64,000 nucleotides of DNA from Helicobacter bilis (GTDB taxonomy: Bacteria; Campylobacterota; Campylobacteria; Campylobacterales; Helicobacteraceae). Position numbers and translations under genes: made by a program. Each line of letters opens with the position of its first letter. The first letter of the stretch is position 1. This document shows, piece by piece, positions 35,140-46,125 of the stretch. Below the pieces are notes generated by a model. That model was not told the origin of the DNA, did no database searches, and saw only the letters and a program-made list of their open reading frames with translations. Location: assembly GCF_001999985.1 (NCBI RefSeq), contig NZ_CP019645.1, positions 2,294,001-2,358,000 of the forward strand. Reading direction: 5' to 3'.

Positions 35140-37479
35140 CTACTTTTTACCATTTTGCAAGGCAGATTCTATGGCTTTTGCTAACTCTTTGTTAAATATT
35201 TCATTACTCAAGCTATTTATTTCCTTTTTGCCTTTTAAAAAATCTCTAGGATTAAACTTTTGCATTATTTTAGCAAACATAGCTGGATTATTCTCACTCA
35301 AAGATTTGTAGTCTTGTTGTATGCTTTTAATAGCTAGTGTAGCGTATCTTTGTGCGGATTTATTCTTATAAATCTTGCTTACCGCCTTGCTTCCTATCGC
35401 TCCACCTAGCAATCCCAACGCAAATTTTTCAGGGCTAAAGGTGAGATTCCCATTCTCATCAGTCTCAATTCCTGCTGCACTGCCACTTAAGACTCCAGCT
35501 CCTAAATGTTGCGGATTAGCATACATGATATTAGGGCTGTTTTCATTAAAATATTTATGTGTAGATTCTTTATTCTTTGGTTTAGTCTTTGTAATATTGC
35601 CTTTTGTATCTGTATAGCTTCCTTTATTGTCAATATGCTTTATTTGGTTAGGATTAAATATAGCTATGGTATCACTTATTTCTTTACTTCTGCCATATCT
35701 CTCATCACGCACATTCTTATAAATAACACTATCAAATGGCTTTCCACTCTCTTTAGCTTCATCTAGTGCTTTTCTTATAGCTAAATCAAAATATTGTTCC
35801 CCTTTATAAATCTTATCTGCTAATTCACTTCTATCTACAAAGTCTTTACCTTGAAAGTCTATGACTAAAGGATTTTTAGCATTTAAGAATACTTTATAGA
35901 TTCCATTATCACTATTTGGTAATTCTTTTGTATAGCTTAGGGCAACATTATGAGAGCTAGAGAAAAATCTAGCAGGATAGTTTGTTCCTGTATCATCTGT
36001 ATGTTTTGGGGTGAGTATTTCTTTATTGCCTATGCTTTCTCTTGTGCCATGATAAAACACTTTAGGTATTCCATTTTCATCTTTTGTTAAAGGACTAGAA
36101 TCTTTATGCCACTCTAGTAAATCTTTTGCCTTTTTCTCATCGTAATTAAACTTTTGCATAGTAGATTCTAGTGTTTGTTGTGGTATAATGTTGTTGTCGG
36201 TTGCGTTAAAAGTCTGTAACGCATTAAGGCTTTCATCAGCAGAAATAGTTTTGTTAGCACCGATTTTTTCTAATATATCCGCATGTAAATTTTTAGCTTC
36301 ATAACTTGTTATTACCCATTGATTATCGCCTTTATTATGCCAACCTTTACTTAATCCTACTAAAAATACTTTGTTATCTTTTTGTAAGTAAAGCGTATTT
36401 ACGCCATTTTCGGTAAGCAATTTGCCATTTTGTATAATCTCATTTATACCATTTATAAGTTTTTGTTCTTCTGTATTTCCGCTAAAACTTGAAAACTCAT
36501 CGCCATGCTTCTCAATAATCTTAACAAGTCCATAGCCTTTTGCATGTTGTCCGCTGCCTTCAACTTCTCCCCAAACTAAATCAATATCCCCTAATTCTTT
36601 ACGATGAAATGCCCCTGCGACTTGTCCTTTATACTCACCTTTAGCTCCGCTTTCTTTATGTGCTTGTGCTTCATTTATGAGTTTTTGTATAGCAGATTCC
36701 CCACTATGATAATGCTCGGCATAATTTGTGCCAAATTCTTTTATGGGTTTAATGTTGAGTGCATTCTCTATTGCTTCACGCATAAGAGTATCAAAGCCAT
36801 TAAAGTCATCATCTTGGTTATTTAGACTTCTTTGCTTTAGAATAGAGAAATGTTCTCTTGTGTTAAATTCTCTACCATCATAGCTAAATGTATGATTTTC
36901 CGGTATATAGACTTCTTGTGTGGTAGCTAGTTTATCTTTTCTTTGTTTGATTAGATTTCTTGTCTTTTCTATCTCATTTGCAAAAAAGCTAAGATTAGTT
37001 TGTAGTTTATCCATTTGCTTTTGTGCTTGTTTGCTTGATAAATCTTTCTTTTCTAGCTCATTTATTTGTGTTTTAATGGATTCTAGTTTTTCTAATGCGT
37101 TTTGCTTTTCTTTCTCAAATATGCCTATTTCTTTGTGCAGCTTTTCTTTTGCTTTCTTTTCTTGTGTGATTAGTTTTTGTGTTTCTTTGCGTTTAGATTC
37201 TATATCTTTGTGTTGTTGTAGTAATTCTTTTGTCTCTGCTACACTTTTGCCGCTTTTTCTTGCTTGTTTAACTATTTCTTGTGGGGTTTGTGGTATAATG
37301 TCCTTTGAGTTTAAAGGGAGACTCGCCCCTTTAGTAGAATCGTTAGCGGGTGCTGTCTTAGCGGTTTTCTCTATATTATCATCAAACGCAGTTACTATCC
37401 ACTTATTTTCCCCTTGTTTATTAAATCCTTTATTTATACCAACTTTAAATCCGTTATATTCTATTGTTATAGGCTTCAT
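35140..37479 (-). CDS. Polyvalent toxin fragment D (copy 2)
   Basis: Identical to the 779-residue fragment at 11571-13910: severed PBECR end, coiled coil, intact PBECR repeat, ART-like domain, glycine-rich segment. Confidence 0.65.
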   Translation of the reverse strand: MKPITIEYNGFKVGINKGFNKQGENKWIVTAFDDNIEKTAKTAPANDSTKGASLPLNSKDIIPQTPQEIVKQARKSGKSVAETKELLQQHKDIESKRKETQKLITQEKKAKEKLHKEIGIFEKEKQNALEKLESIKTQINELEKKDLSSKQAQKQMDKLQTNLSFFANEIEKTRNLIKQRKDKLATTQEVYIPENHTFSYDGREFNTREHFSILKQRSLNNQDDDFNGFDTLMREAIENALNIKPIKEFGTNYAEHYHSGESAIQKLINEAQAHKESGAKGEYKGQVAGAFHRKELGDIDLVWGEVEGSGQHAKGYGLVKIIEKHGDEFSSFSGNTEEQKLINGINEIIQNGKLLTENGVNTLYLQKDNKVFLVGLSKGWHNKGDNQWVITSYEAKNLHADILEKIGANKTISADESLNALQTFNATDNNIIPQQTLESTMQKFNYDEKKAKDLLEWHKDSSPLTKDENGIPKVFYHGTRESIGNKEILTPKHTDDTGTNYPARFFSSSHNVALSYTKELPNSDNGIYKVFLNAKNPLVIDFQGKDFVDRSELADKIYKGEQYFDLAIRKALDEAKESGKPFDSVIYKNVRDERYGRSKEISDTIAIFNPNQIKHIDNKGSYTDTKGNITKTKPKNKESTHKYFNENSPNIMYANPQHLGAGVLSGSAAGIETDENGNLTFSPEKFALGLLGGAIGSKAVSKIYKNKSAQRYATLAIKSIQQDYKSLSENNPAMFAKIMQKFNPRDFLKGKKEINSLSNEIFNKELAKAIESALQNGKK

Positions 37480-38440
37480 CTCTGCCTTGTCGCTTTACTA
37501 CTTCCCCATCTTGTATAATCTTATCTAGCTCTTTTGCTATGTCCTCAAACTCATCGCCGTGCTTCTCAATAATCTTAGCAAGTCCATAGCCCTTTGTATT
37601 TTTACCTTTTCCTTTAACTTGTCCCCAAACTAAATTAATATCGCCTAATTCTTTACGATAAAATGCCCCTGCCACTTGTCCTTCTTTTTCTGCCATAAGC
37701 TTTTGAATAGCTTCTTGTCCTTTTCTGTAAAACTCCGCATAGTTTTTTCCAAACTCTGCTATTGGTGTTATATCTAAAAGTGCTTCTATTTGCTCTCTGT
37801 GATATTCTAATTCTCCAAGTCTTTTTTTGAATGTTTTGTCTTTAACTGCATAGTCATATCCCATTTTCTTTCCAATACCCCCAATCATATTAACAGGATA
37901 AAGATTTAATGCTTTTTCTATACTTGAACTAGCGGCATCTTCAAAAAAACTTTCTACATCACCAAATCTTTCTTTAAATACTTCAGGTTTTCTCGTATAA
38001 TTATCCAAAACGCCCATAAGCCATTTATCAACTTTAGGATATTTTTCCCTTAAGCCTCTTGGTATTTGTAAGTAGTCTATCTCTATGTTTAAAACATCAG
38101 CTTGTCTCACTTTCGTAACATATTCATTTTTATTAAAAGTGTTACTTGAGACATCTCGTATTCCTTTGCCCTCTCTTAAATCCTGCTTTATTTCATTGAA
38201 TCTTTTTAGCGCATCTTCTTCTGTGTGATACCATGTGCCAACACCATTTAAAAAATATTGTCTCTCACCTCTATCAAATATCTCGGCTAATTCATCATAT
38301 AGACTTTGCCTTTCTGCTTGAAGATTTTCAATTTGCTTAATATCATCAGGGTGGTGTGGCATATTAGCTAGTGTTTCGATTTGTGTTTTCTCTTTTGGCT
38401 TATCTATGCTTTTGTGATTGTGTGAATGGATAGTCATCAA
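37454..38440 (-). CDS. Polyvalent toxin fragment C (copy 2)
   Basis: Identical to the 328-residue fragment at 13885-14871 with the truncated PBECR repeat at its end. Confidence 0.6.
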   Translation of the reverse strand: MMTIHSHNHKSIDKPKEKTQIETLANMPHHPDDIKQIENLQAERQSLYDELAEIFDRGERQYFLNGVGTWYHTEEDALKRFNEIKQDLREGKGIRDVSSNTFNKNEYVTKVRQADVLNIEIDYLQIPRGLREKYPKVDKWLMGVLDNYTRKPEVFKERFGDVESFFEDAASSSIEKALNLYPVNMIGGIGKKMGYDYAVKDKTFKKRLGELEYHREQIEALLDITPIAEFGKNYAEFYRKGQEAIQKLMAEKEGQVAGAFYRKELGDINLVWGQVKGKGKNTKGYGLAKIIEKHGDEFEDIAKELDKIIQDGEVVKRQGRDEAYNNRI

Positions 38441-39905
38441 GCAATTTAGTTTGTATTTTTTCTATTGCTTCAAGTGCTTCATCACAAGCTTTAAAATCAT
38501 CAATAATGTCTAAAGCAGCACGATTGAGAGAGTTTTTGACTTGTTCTGTTGCAGCTACATAATCATCATATTTGATTGATACATTATCTCTAACTTCATT
38601 AAGGTGTTTAAGTGCTGCATAAACTTCTTCTCCATTATCGCTGTATTCAAGTTTTGCATGTTTCATAAACCATAGGTCGTCTTTAAGGTCATATTGATAT
38701 AAGAAATCATCTATTAGATTTGTGTATTCTTTTGCCTGTGTTAAAGATTCATTACTGCTTTTTTCACCACTTGCCCTTGTTGTTTCTTTTTGTGTTACAG
38801 GTTCTTGTGTGCTTTTAGATTCTTTGCTTAACTCTTTTTGTGTTGGCATATCTCTTTGCTGAAATAATTCTTGTAAGTCTTTATTTGCCTTGTTGAGAAG
38901 TTCTGCCTCTTTTTCTGTGGCTTGTTTAAACAGACTTTTTACTTCTTTTTCTATTTTCTTATCAGTAAATCTTATGTTTAGTTTTTCTAAAAATTCTTTA
39001 GGTTTTTTACTATTTGGGTGAGGGGTAAGTATATGATATTTTCCCATTGTGTCATTATTTATATATCTTTGAAATATATCTGCTTTAATATCATTTAACA
39101 CATCATCATAATCGCCATAAAGCCTTAATCCACTCGCTAAATTTTGTATGTTCTTAAAGTCAATATCATAGTAAGCTTTTTTGCTTAATGTATCTAATTC
39201 ATTTGCAAAATCACTCCATATCCAAAAAAGAGTATCAGCAGTATCATCGAGTGTATTATTAATTTGTTCTTTTGGTGCTGTTTGTGGTATAATCTCACTA
39301 ACATTTTCTAAGGGCGTAAGAGAAGTGTCGCTCTTTTGTTTAGACTTAGTTAAATGGTCGGCTAAATCTCCATTCGGCACTTGGGCTAAAGGTTTAGTTG
39401 ATTCTAAACTCTCTAATTCCAAAGTATAAATTCGCCTTGAATCTTTATCTAAACTTTCTTTAACTAAAATCTTTGCATTAGCATTATCATTTACTTGTGA
39501 AATAAAAGTGTGTATTTGTATTGCAGGGTCGCCATTCTTTAAATCTTTTGTTGTTGCTTTTTTTGTGGCATTCTTATAAAGGTTTTCTATATCTGCACTA
39601 GCTTTAAAATGTTGTTGCAAACTAAAGCCATTTTCTATACTTTTATTAACTGCCTTATCGCTTCCCATTTTCTTAATACTTGTTTTTGACACTTGGGCTG
39701 TAATGCCGCTTGATATATTTGTAATGTCTTTATTGAGAATTGGGGTAAGAATAGCGGATAAATTATTTCTTAAGCTTTGTAATTCTTGCAAAGGCTTAGA
39801 ATCTAACACATTCCTAAACCTATCCACTTCCACTGCTTTATTTTCACTAGGCTTATTATATGGTAATAGCTTTATCTCTTTTGTAGTGTTTTTAAACTCC
39901 TGCAT
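38400..39905 (-). CDS. Polyvalent toxin fragment B (copy 2)
   Basis: Identical to the 501-residue helical fragment at 14831-16336. It is likewise open upstream of its nominal ATG to a TAA at 40146. Confidence 0.55.
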   Translation of the reverse strand: MQEFKNTTKEIKLLPYNKPSENKAVEVDRFRNVLDSKPLQELQSLRNNLSAILTPILNKDITNISSGITAQVSKTSIKKMGSDKAVNKSIENGFSLQQHFKASADIENLYKNATKKATTKDLKNGDPAIQIHTFISQVNDNANAKILVKESLDKDSRRIYTLELESLESTKPLAQVPNGDLADHLTKSKQKSDTSLTPLENVSEIIPQTAPKEQINNTLDDTADTLFWIWSDFANELDTLSKKAYYDIDFKNIQNLASGLRLYGDYDDVLNDIKADIFQRYINNDTMGKYHILTPHPNSKKPKEFLEKLNIRFTDKKIEKEVKSLFKQATEKEAELLNKANKDLQELFQQRDMPTQKELSKESKSTQEPVTQKETTRASGEKSSNESLTQAKEYTNLIDDFLYQYDLKDDLWFMKHAKLEYSDNGEEVYAALKHLNEVRDNVSIKYDDYVAATEQVKNSLNRAALDIIDDFKACDEALEAIEKIQTKLLDDYPFTQSQKHR

Positions 39906-40204
39906 AGAATCTAAAAAGTCATTAGTCTTAGCATTAATATCTCTTAAATGTGCTTTTAGGTTAGCATTAGCTTTATATGGCAGTGCTTTTATCTCATTAC
40001 TTAAAGGTTTAAAGTCTAGCTGTGCTAAAGGCTTATTTAATGCTTTTGTAGTATTTAGAAACTCTTTATAAAGATTATGAAATATAAAATTCTTTATAGC
40101 TTGAGAAGTTAAAGGCAGTGTTAGATATGCCTTGCTCGTTTTGTCTTAAGTAGAGATGTAGGCCCTCGCAAGTCTATCACTTACTAATAAATCTTTATTT
40201 GCTT

Positions 40205-40375
40205 TTATGTCTTATGTGGTATTGAATAAGCTAATACTTTACTTGTATTATTAAATTTATTTGTTTGATATGTGGTATTTGTTGTATTTATATTATTTAT
40301 TTCATGCATAACATTAAACATTAATATCATTAATATTGCTATCATATGTAAAGTTGTCAAATAAGCTAATTTCAT
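40205..40375 (-). CDS. Polyvalent toxin fragment A, probable N-terminus (copy 2)
   Basis: Same 56-codon ORF as at 16636-16806, with the same TATAAT box upstream at 40447-40452. Confidence 0.4.
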   Translation of the reverse strand: MKLAYLTTLHMIAILMILMFNVMHEINNINTTNTTYQTNKFNNTSKVLAYSIPHKT

Positions 40376-41361
40376 TGTTTACTTGTTTATTTTGTTATTA
40401 GCTTTAGCTTTATTGTTAAACCTTATTTATGCTATTTTCAAAGCCTATTATAATCCTTTTTATATCGTGTAATATTGTATATTACATGTTTATCATTCCT
40501 TATAAAATAGTGTTTATTATTTTTACCTTATCAAAGTATGTTTAGAAGTGTTTGCATGTAAGGTTATTATTGTTTTGCATGTATGCCACACTAAGAGCCA
40601 AACATATAAGGCATAAGACAATCAAAGCATACATAAATACTAGCATACGCATTACATATATAATAACATTAATGCTTACGCGTGTTTTCACAAACACCAA
40701 TGAATCTTTTGCAAAATACAAAGTATGTGTCCCTATTATATAAGACTTTTATGTGTTGGTGTGTTTTGTATTTGTGATTAAGTGTGTTTTTGTGTGTTAA
40801 AAAAGTTAAAGTATGTAGAAATGATACAAGCAAATAAATCAAATAACACACCTAGCTAATAGTAAAGATTTAATTTTTAAACCTACTGATAACGACGAAA
40901 CATTAAGGTTTTAGTTGTGTATGCTTTGATTGGTTTATGCGTGTTTGGCTTTACTTAGTGTTTTATGCGTTTTATTTATCGCGACATTGATTTGATTTCA
41001 TGGATTTATGATGTGTGGTTTCAAAAATTTTATACTTGAAGTACAGTATAGAAAAGCTACAGAATCTGGATTGCAAAATAACTTAAAAATAAATATGTTT
41101 TGCTTTCACCATAAAGGCTCAATATAATAAGAAACCAATTTGAGTTTCTAGTGTTTATCATGTTAATGGCAACAAGTCTAGACACAACGATATTTAATCA
41201 GCAACTTTAACAATACTATTTTTATTCACACATGAATGTATAGGAAAATAAGATACACAAAGTTTTAAACAATGTTTCTATTGGTAATCTTTAGCAAACT
41301 TTTTTAAAAACATCTTATTATCATAATCATCTGTAAATGCTCATAGATTAGAATCTCTCGC
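40376..41361. other. Gene-free stretch (copy 2 of 16807-17792)
   Basis: The same AT-rich divergent spacer between the toxin relic and the autotransporter, with no additional feature relative to copy 1. Confidence 0.45.
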
Positions 41362-43548
41362 ATGAAAAAGGAAGTCGTTATATTAGTCTTATTGTCTTGC
41401 CATGCCTTGCACGCAGACTACACGGGGCATTTACCCAGCTCTATTGTGTTGCAAAATGGGGAGAACGCAAGTCATAATCTCACCGCAACATGTGGGAATC
41501 AATACTGCTATGTTGGTTTGCCAAGCGCGTTTAATCCAAATGCCTATGATTTTTCCTATTCTACCAATAACGGCACCTCAAGCCTTACCATAAATGCCGC
41601 TATGCCACAAGGCACAACGCAAACTCTGTCTATTTTCTATGTTGGGAATCTTAGTGTAGGGAGTAACTCAAAACTTAGTTTAAATGACTTTCATACCCTA
41701 TCAATACAAAAAGGTTTAACCTTAGGGGCTAATGCGACTTTAGAACTTACACTGCAAAAAGGCAAAAAAATTAATGCAAGCGAGTTTGGTCCATCATCAA
41801 AAGTTATATTTTCACGCAATGCTGATTTGACTTTACATAGTGGTGCTTTATTGAATGCAACCAATATGGACTTTTTTATCATAGATTCTAAAACCACTAT
41901 CCATAGTGGTGCGACTTTGAAAGTGGAATCTAGCACAATAAGAATACAGAATGTGGTAAAAAATAGTGGCACATTAGAGCTAAATGGAGTTGTATGGAAT
42001 GTTGGACAAAGCACAAACGGCATAGACCTTGCAACTTCACGCTTTAGTAATACTGAAGGCAATGTAAAAGTTAATGGAGATTTTAATAATGGTGGTAAGC
42101 CAACAGCAGACACGATAGCTGGTAGCTTTTGGCAGAATGACGCGCCAAGCCCTGGTGGCGGGGATCTCATCAATTATGGTGGCACTATACACATTACAGG
42201 AAAGCTTATAAATCAGCAAGGGGTAGAGGGAAGTAGGACACAAAATTCTAGTGTGCAAATCTATGGCGGAAAGATTAAGGTTGATGGTGGCATGACAAAT
42301 GATGCAAATAGCACATTAATCTTTGGTGCATATAAGGGACAAATGGGGCAGCTAGAAGGCAATCTTACAAATAATGGTAAAGTAGTCGTTGATACTGCCG
42401 GTGTGGCTATGGGCAGCCATAGTCTTATTACAGGGCAAGTAAGTGGCGATACGAAGTTTGATATTATCTTTAGGGGTGGGGCAAATGAATTTATCGGTGC
42501 AAATGTTGTAAATGGTGCTTTAGAAATCAAGGCAGATTCCGCAAAGATACAAGATTTTCAGCACACGCTTACAGATAATGAAAAAAGCATGATAAACGCA
42601 CTTGATAAGCAGATGAATGGAATCTATACCTATGGTGGCAGCTCTCTTTTAAGAAATGTCGCTAGAGATTCTGTAAATGGCGTGGCAAACTCATTTATTA
42701 ATGCACCTTTAGCGATTTTAGATTCTATGCAAACTCATGGTGCAGATTTTTCTCATACACAAGGCTTTAGTATAGGGGCATTTGGTGGCGGTATTATGAG
42801 TGAGAGTATGGGCGGTGTGATGAGTGGCGTTAAGGCTAGTTATAACACAAGTTTATACTCCCATTTACTTGCAACACATTTTGCCTATGGATATGGCTCG
42901 ATGAATCAGCATTTTGAAACTTATAAGGGCACATTTCAAAGCCATGCATTAAGTTTTTCTCTCATGGATAGAATCTTATTAGAAAAAATCAATATCGATA
43001 TAGGCTTGCATGGGACATTTGGCTTTTTTGCAACAAGAGATATGTTGCAGTTTTCTAGCACAAACACAGCTTTTAATAGCGATTTTAACGCGTATAATCT
43101 CAACGCAAATGTAAATATAAGCTATCCATTTATTTTTCAAAGCTTCTCCATAGCCCCAGTTGCAGGGCTTAGACAAAGCATAATCACACAAAGCCCATAT
43201 CAAAATAACAAAGCTCTAGAGATACAGAGTAATGGCTATACAAACCATATCACAAGCATGATTTTAGGGCTAAATCTAGCATATAATCTCAATCAAGTAA
43301 GCACATTTTTTATAAACTTAGCATACGAACCGATACTCTATCATGCACAAAAAAGCACAAGTGTTATATTAAATCAGCAAAATCTCACCTTTGACACACT
43401 ATCATCACTTCATACATTTAACATGCAAATGGGTGCAAACTGGCAGATAAATAGCAATATGAAAACAAGTCTTAATGCTTTTTATAAGGCAGATATGAGT
43501 AGTAGTCATATCTTTGGTGTGCAAGCAAACTTTGGATATGAGTTTTAA
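41362..43548 (+). CDS. Autotransporter with beta-helix passenger (copy 2)
   Basis: The protein is identical to that at 17793-19979. Two identical surface proteins in tandem units would permit gene conversion or loss by recombination, but no sequence divergence has accumulated between them. Confidence 0.82.
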   Translation: MKKEVVILVLLSCHALHADYTGHLPSSIVLQNGENASHNLTATCGNQYCYVGLPSAFNPNAYDFSYSTNNGTSSLTINAAMPQGTTQTLSIFYVGNLSVGSNSKLSLNDFHTLSIQKGLTLGANATLELTLQKGKKINASEFGPSSKVIFSRNADLTLHSGALLNATNMDFFIIDSKTTIHSGATLKVESSTIRIQNVVKNSGTLELNGVVWNVGQSTNGIDLATSRFSNTEGNVKVNGDFNNGGKPTADTIAGSFWQNDAPSPGGGDLINYGGTIHITGKLINQQGVEGSRTQNSSVQIYGGKIKVDGGMTNDANSTLIFGAYKGQMGQLEGNLTNNGKVVVDTAGVAMGSHSLITGQVSGDTKFDIIFRGGANEFIGANVVNGALEIKADSAKIQDFQHTLTDNEKSMINALDKQMNGIYTYGGSSLLRNVARDSVNGVANSFINAPLAILDSMQTHGADFSHTQGFSIGAFGGGIMSESMGGVMSGVKASYNTSLYSHLLATHFAYGYGSMNQHFETYKGTFQSHALSFSLMDRILLEKINIDIGLHGTFGFFATRDMLQFSSTNTAFNSDFNAYNLNANVNISYPFIFQSFSIAPVAGLRQSIITQSPYQNNKALEIQSNGYTNHITSMILGLNLAYNLNQVSTFFINLAYEPILYHAQKSTSVILNQQNLTFDTLSSLHTFNMQMGANWQINSNMKTSLNAFYKADMSSSHIFGVQANFGYEF

Positions 43549-43679
43549 CTTTGCCTTTAGACTTTATTATTATTGTGTGAGATTGCTATCTGCTACTAAG
43601 CTAACCATTAAGCTACAGGGTTAAACACTTGCAATAATTGTAGGTATCATTTTAACTCATGCTACAATCATAATAGAAT

Positions 43680-45911
43680 CTAAAAATCCATATTTACACT
43701 AAACCAATATCTTCTGCCTTCGGCAATGTAGTTATACATATTACCAACTAGTGCATTGCCGGTGTAGTTATTTCCGCCACCACCGCTAGTCTCCCAACCA
43801 TATTGTCTATAATCTGCGAAGTTTTTATCTAAAAGGTTATAGATAGCAAAATTTACTTTAAATTTCTCATTAATTCTATAAGTAGCCCCTAAATGTAAAA
43901 GCATAAAAGGTTTATAATATGCCCCTAGCACTTGCTGTTGTGCTGCATCTGTGCCCGGTCTCAAACCTCTAAAGCGATTACCTTGCACTTCACTCCGTAA
44001 ATATACATGTAAATCTTCCCATGTATAGCCAAGCTTTGCGTTAAATCTATGGTCTAGCGTGTCTGTGAGTGGTGCACCTTTGAGATTGCCTGTTAGTTGC
44101 TCACTGCTTGTAAAAGTATAACTCACATCAAAATTCACCCCATAAAGTGGCTTTATCCCCGCATAGAGTTCTACACCTTGTATATAGGATTTATCGACAT
44201 TGATCGCACGAGAGCAACCTCTAGTGAATTCCGCACTACCACATATACTTGCATTTGCTTGACTAGCTAAAGTCTCCGAGCTAATCTTATCCCAAAAGAG
44301 ACTATAAAAATAGGTGATTCCAGATTCAAAATAGTCATTATCTGTAAGAGCGGTTAGCTCAAAGCTTAAACTTGTTTCAGGTTTTAGGTTTGGATTCCCT
44401 AAAAATGCGAGTTGCCCTTGTGCGCCAAAACCATATTGTCCATCTATGAGCTGATTAAGATATGGTGCTTTATACCCCATACTTACGCCACCTTTAAGCG
44501 TTAGCCAATCAGGGATTGCCTCATAAACCAAATATGCCTTTGGCGAAGTGTTAAAACCAAAGCGTGAGTTATAATCTTCCCTTAGCCCTAAAGTAAAACG
44601 AAATCCATCAAAGGCTTCCCATTCATTTTCTGCAAAAAGGGCGAGAGTGTGCTGTGAAAACTGACTAGGCTTTGCTACCATATCCTGCATCCATGAAAAC
44701 CAGTATTGCGCCCCAACGCTTAGATAGTTTTCATAAGGCAGGTCGATAAAGCCTTTTGATTCTAGAATCACATCTTTACCAGCTATTTGTCGTGGATTAT
44801 TGGGCTTTGTATTTGTCATGCGTCCATCGTTATTACTTTGATTAAACTGCAAAGAATTTTCTATACTCCATGTGCCATAGTTGCCTTTATGTGCGATGAT
44901 ATTGTTGTTTCTACTTACAATATAGGCGTTCGCTGTGCTTGTGTGTTGCCCTAACTGCTCTTTGCTATTATCATACCATTGACTCGCATAACTTGTATCA
45001 AAATAAATATGATTATTAGAATCTAGATTCCATAAAAGTCTGCCACCAATATCATAGATATGTGCCATAGTGGGATTACCGATAAAGCCTGCGCTATCGG
45101 TTACTATATCGCCTACATTTGGGAATGTTGGTGAGCCTGCGCTATTATTCGGCTTATTTTGTGTAATTGTATATTGATATTTTACATCGGAGGGTTCTCT
45201 AAAGTAGTAACGAGCCCTTAGCTGCAGCCCAAGTTTATCCTTAATAATAGGTGCGACACCAAAGAGATTTAGCATGTAGCCAGAGCCATATTGTCTGTCT
45301 TCATTTTGCGTTGTTTCTAGCCCGATATTCACAGCGTATTTATCAAAACTCTTTTTTGTAATGATATTAATCACACCGCCAATCGCATCACTCCCATAAA
45401 GCGTACTCATAGGACCACGGATAACCTCAATCCTCTCAATCGCACTCAAAGGTGGCATAAAGCTCGTATCAGCCTGACTCCAACCCGCATTTGTCGTATT
45501 AATATCCCCTGCGACACTTGTGCGTTTGCCATCGATTAGAATCAAAGTATAGTTTGCTGGCATACCGCGGATAGAAATCTTTAATCCACCTGTTTTTCCT
45601 AACTCTGTATTGACATCAATGCCCGGAATATCAGCAATAGCTTCCGCTAAATCCCTATGAGGCTTATTCTCTAACTCTTCTCTGCTAATCACGGTGATAG
45701 AAGCGGGAGCATCTTTTAGTAGTTGTTCTGTGCCACGAGCAGTCGTTACGACTTGTTGTAGTTTATAGTTTTTTGCTTCTGTGTTTGTGGTTGATTGTAT
45801 TTTGTCGTCTTGTGTATCTGCGAGCATAAAGCCAGATAACACCAAAGAGAGTAGAGAATAGTGTGAAATACGCTTCGAGATAACACGATTTTGCATAGAT
45901 TTTGTTAGCAT
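43680..45911 (-). CDS. TonB-dependent outer membrane receptor (copy 2)
   Basis: Identical to the receptor at 20111-22342, with its own copy of the Fur-like palindrome at 45952-45965. Confidence 0.88.
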   Translation of the reverse strand: MLTKSMQNRVISKRISHYSLLSLVLSGFMLADTQDDKIQSTTNTEAKNYKLQQVVTTARGTEQLLKDAPASITVISREELENKPHRDLAEAIADIPGIDVNTELGKTGGLKISIRGMPANYTLILIDGKRTSVAGDINTTNAGWSQADTSFMPPLSAIERIEVIRGPMSTLYGSDAIGGVINIITKKSFDKYAVNIGLETTQNEDRQYGSGYMLNLFGVAPIIKDKLGLQLRARYYFREPSDVKYQYTITQNKPNNSAGSPTFPNVGDIVTDSAGFIGNPTMAHIYDIGGRLLWNLDSNNHIYFDTSYASQWYDNSKEQLGQHTSTANAYIVSRNNNIIAHKGNYGTWSIENSLQFNQSNNDGRMTNTKPNNPRQIAGKDVILESKGFIDLPYENYLSVGAQYWFSWMQDMVAKPSQFSQHTLALFAENEWEAFDGFRFTLGLREDYNSRFGFNTSPKAYLVYEAIPDWLTLKGGVSMGYKAPYLNQLIDGQYGFGAQGQLAFLGNPNLKPETSLSFELTALTDNDYFESGITYFYSLFWDKISSETLASQANASICGSAEFTRGCSRAINVDKSYIQGVELYAGIKPLYGVNFDVSYTFTSSEQLTGNLKGAPLTDTLDHRFNAKLGYTWEDLHVYLRSEVQGNRFRGLRPGTDAAQQQVLGAYYKPFMLLHLGATYRINEKFKVNFAIYNLLDKNFADYRQYGWETSGGGGNNYTGNALVGNMYNYIAEGRRYWFSVNMDF

Positions 45912-46125
45912 TAAATATCCTTGTGTTTAAAAATATCATATTGTATCATAATAATTTATAAATTAATAATCAATTGTATTATTTTATTTTAAAATATATA
46001 GGAATTATTATTATTTATAGCTTATTATGTCGTAAGTAATACAAACATAATAACACCAGATTTACAGATTTAATATAAAAACATTGTAAGATTTTAGAGT
46101 TTTATTTTAATATTAAGGAATGTCA

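Larger units (their letters stand above)
34574..40375 (-). pseudogene. Decayed polyvalent toxin gene (copy 2, whole locus)
   Basis: All breaks seen in copy 1 recur here at the +23,569 offset, including the TGA at 34706-34708 and the TAA at 40146-40148. No copy retains an intact frame, so neither can supply the full protein. Confidence 0.72.
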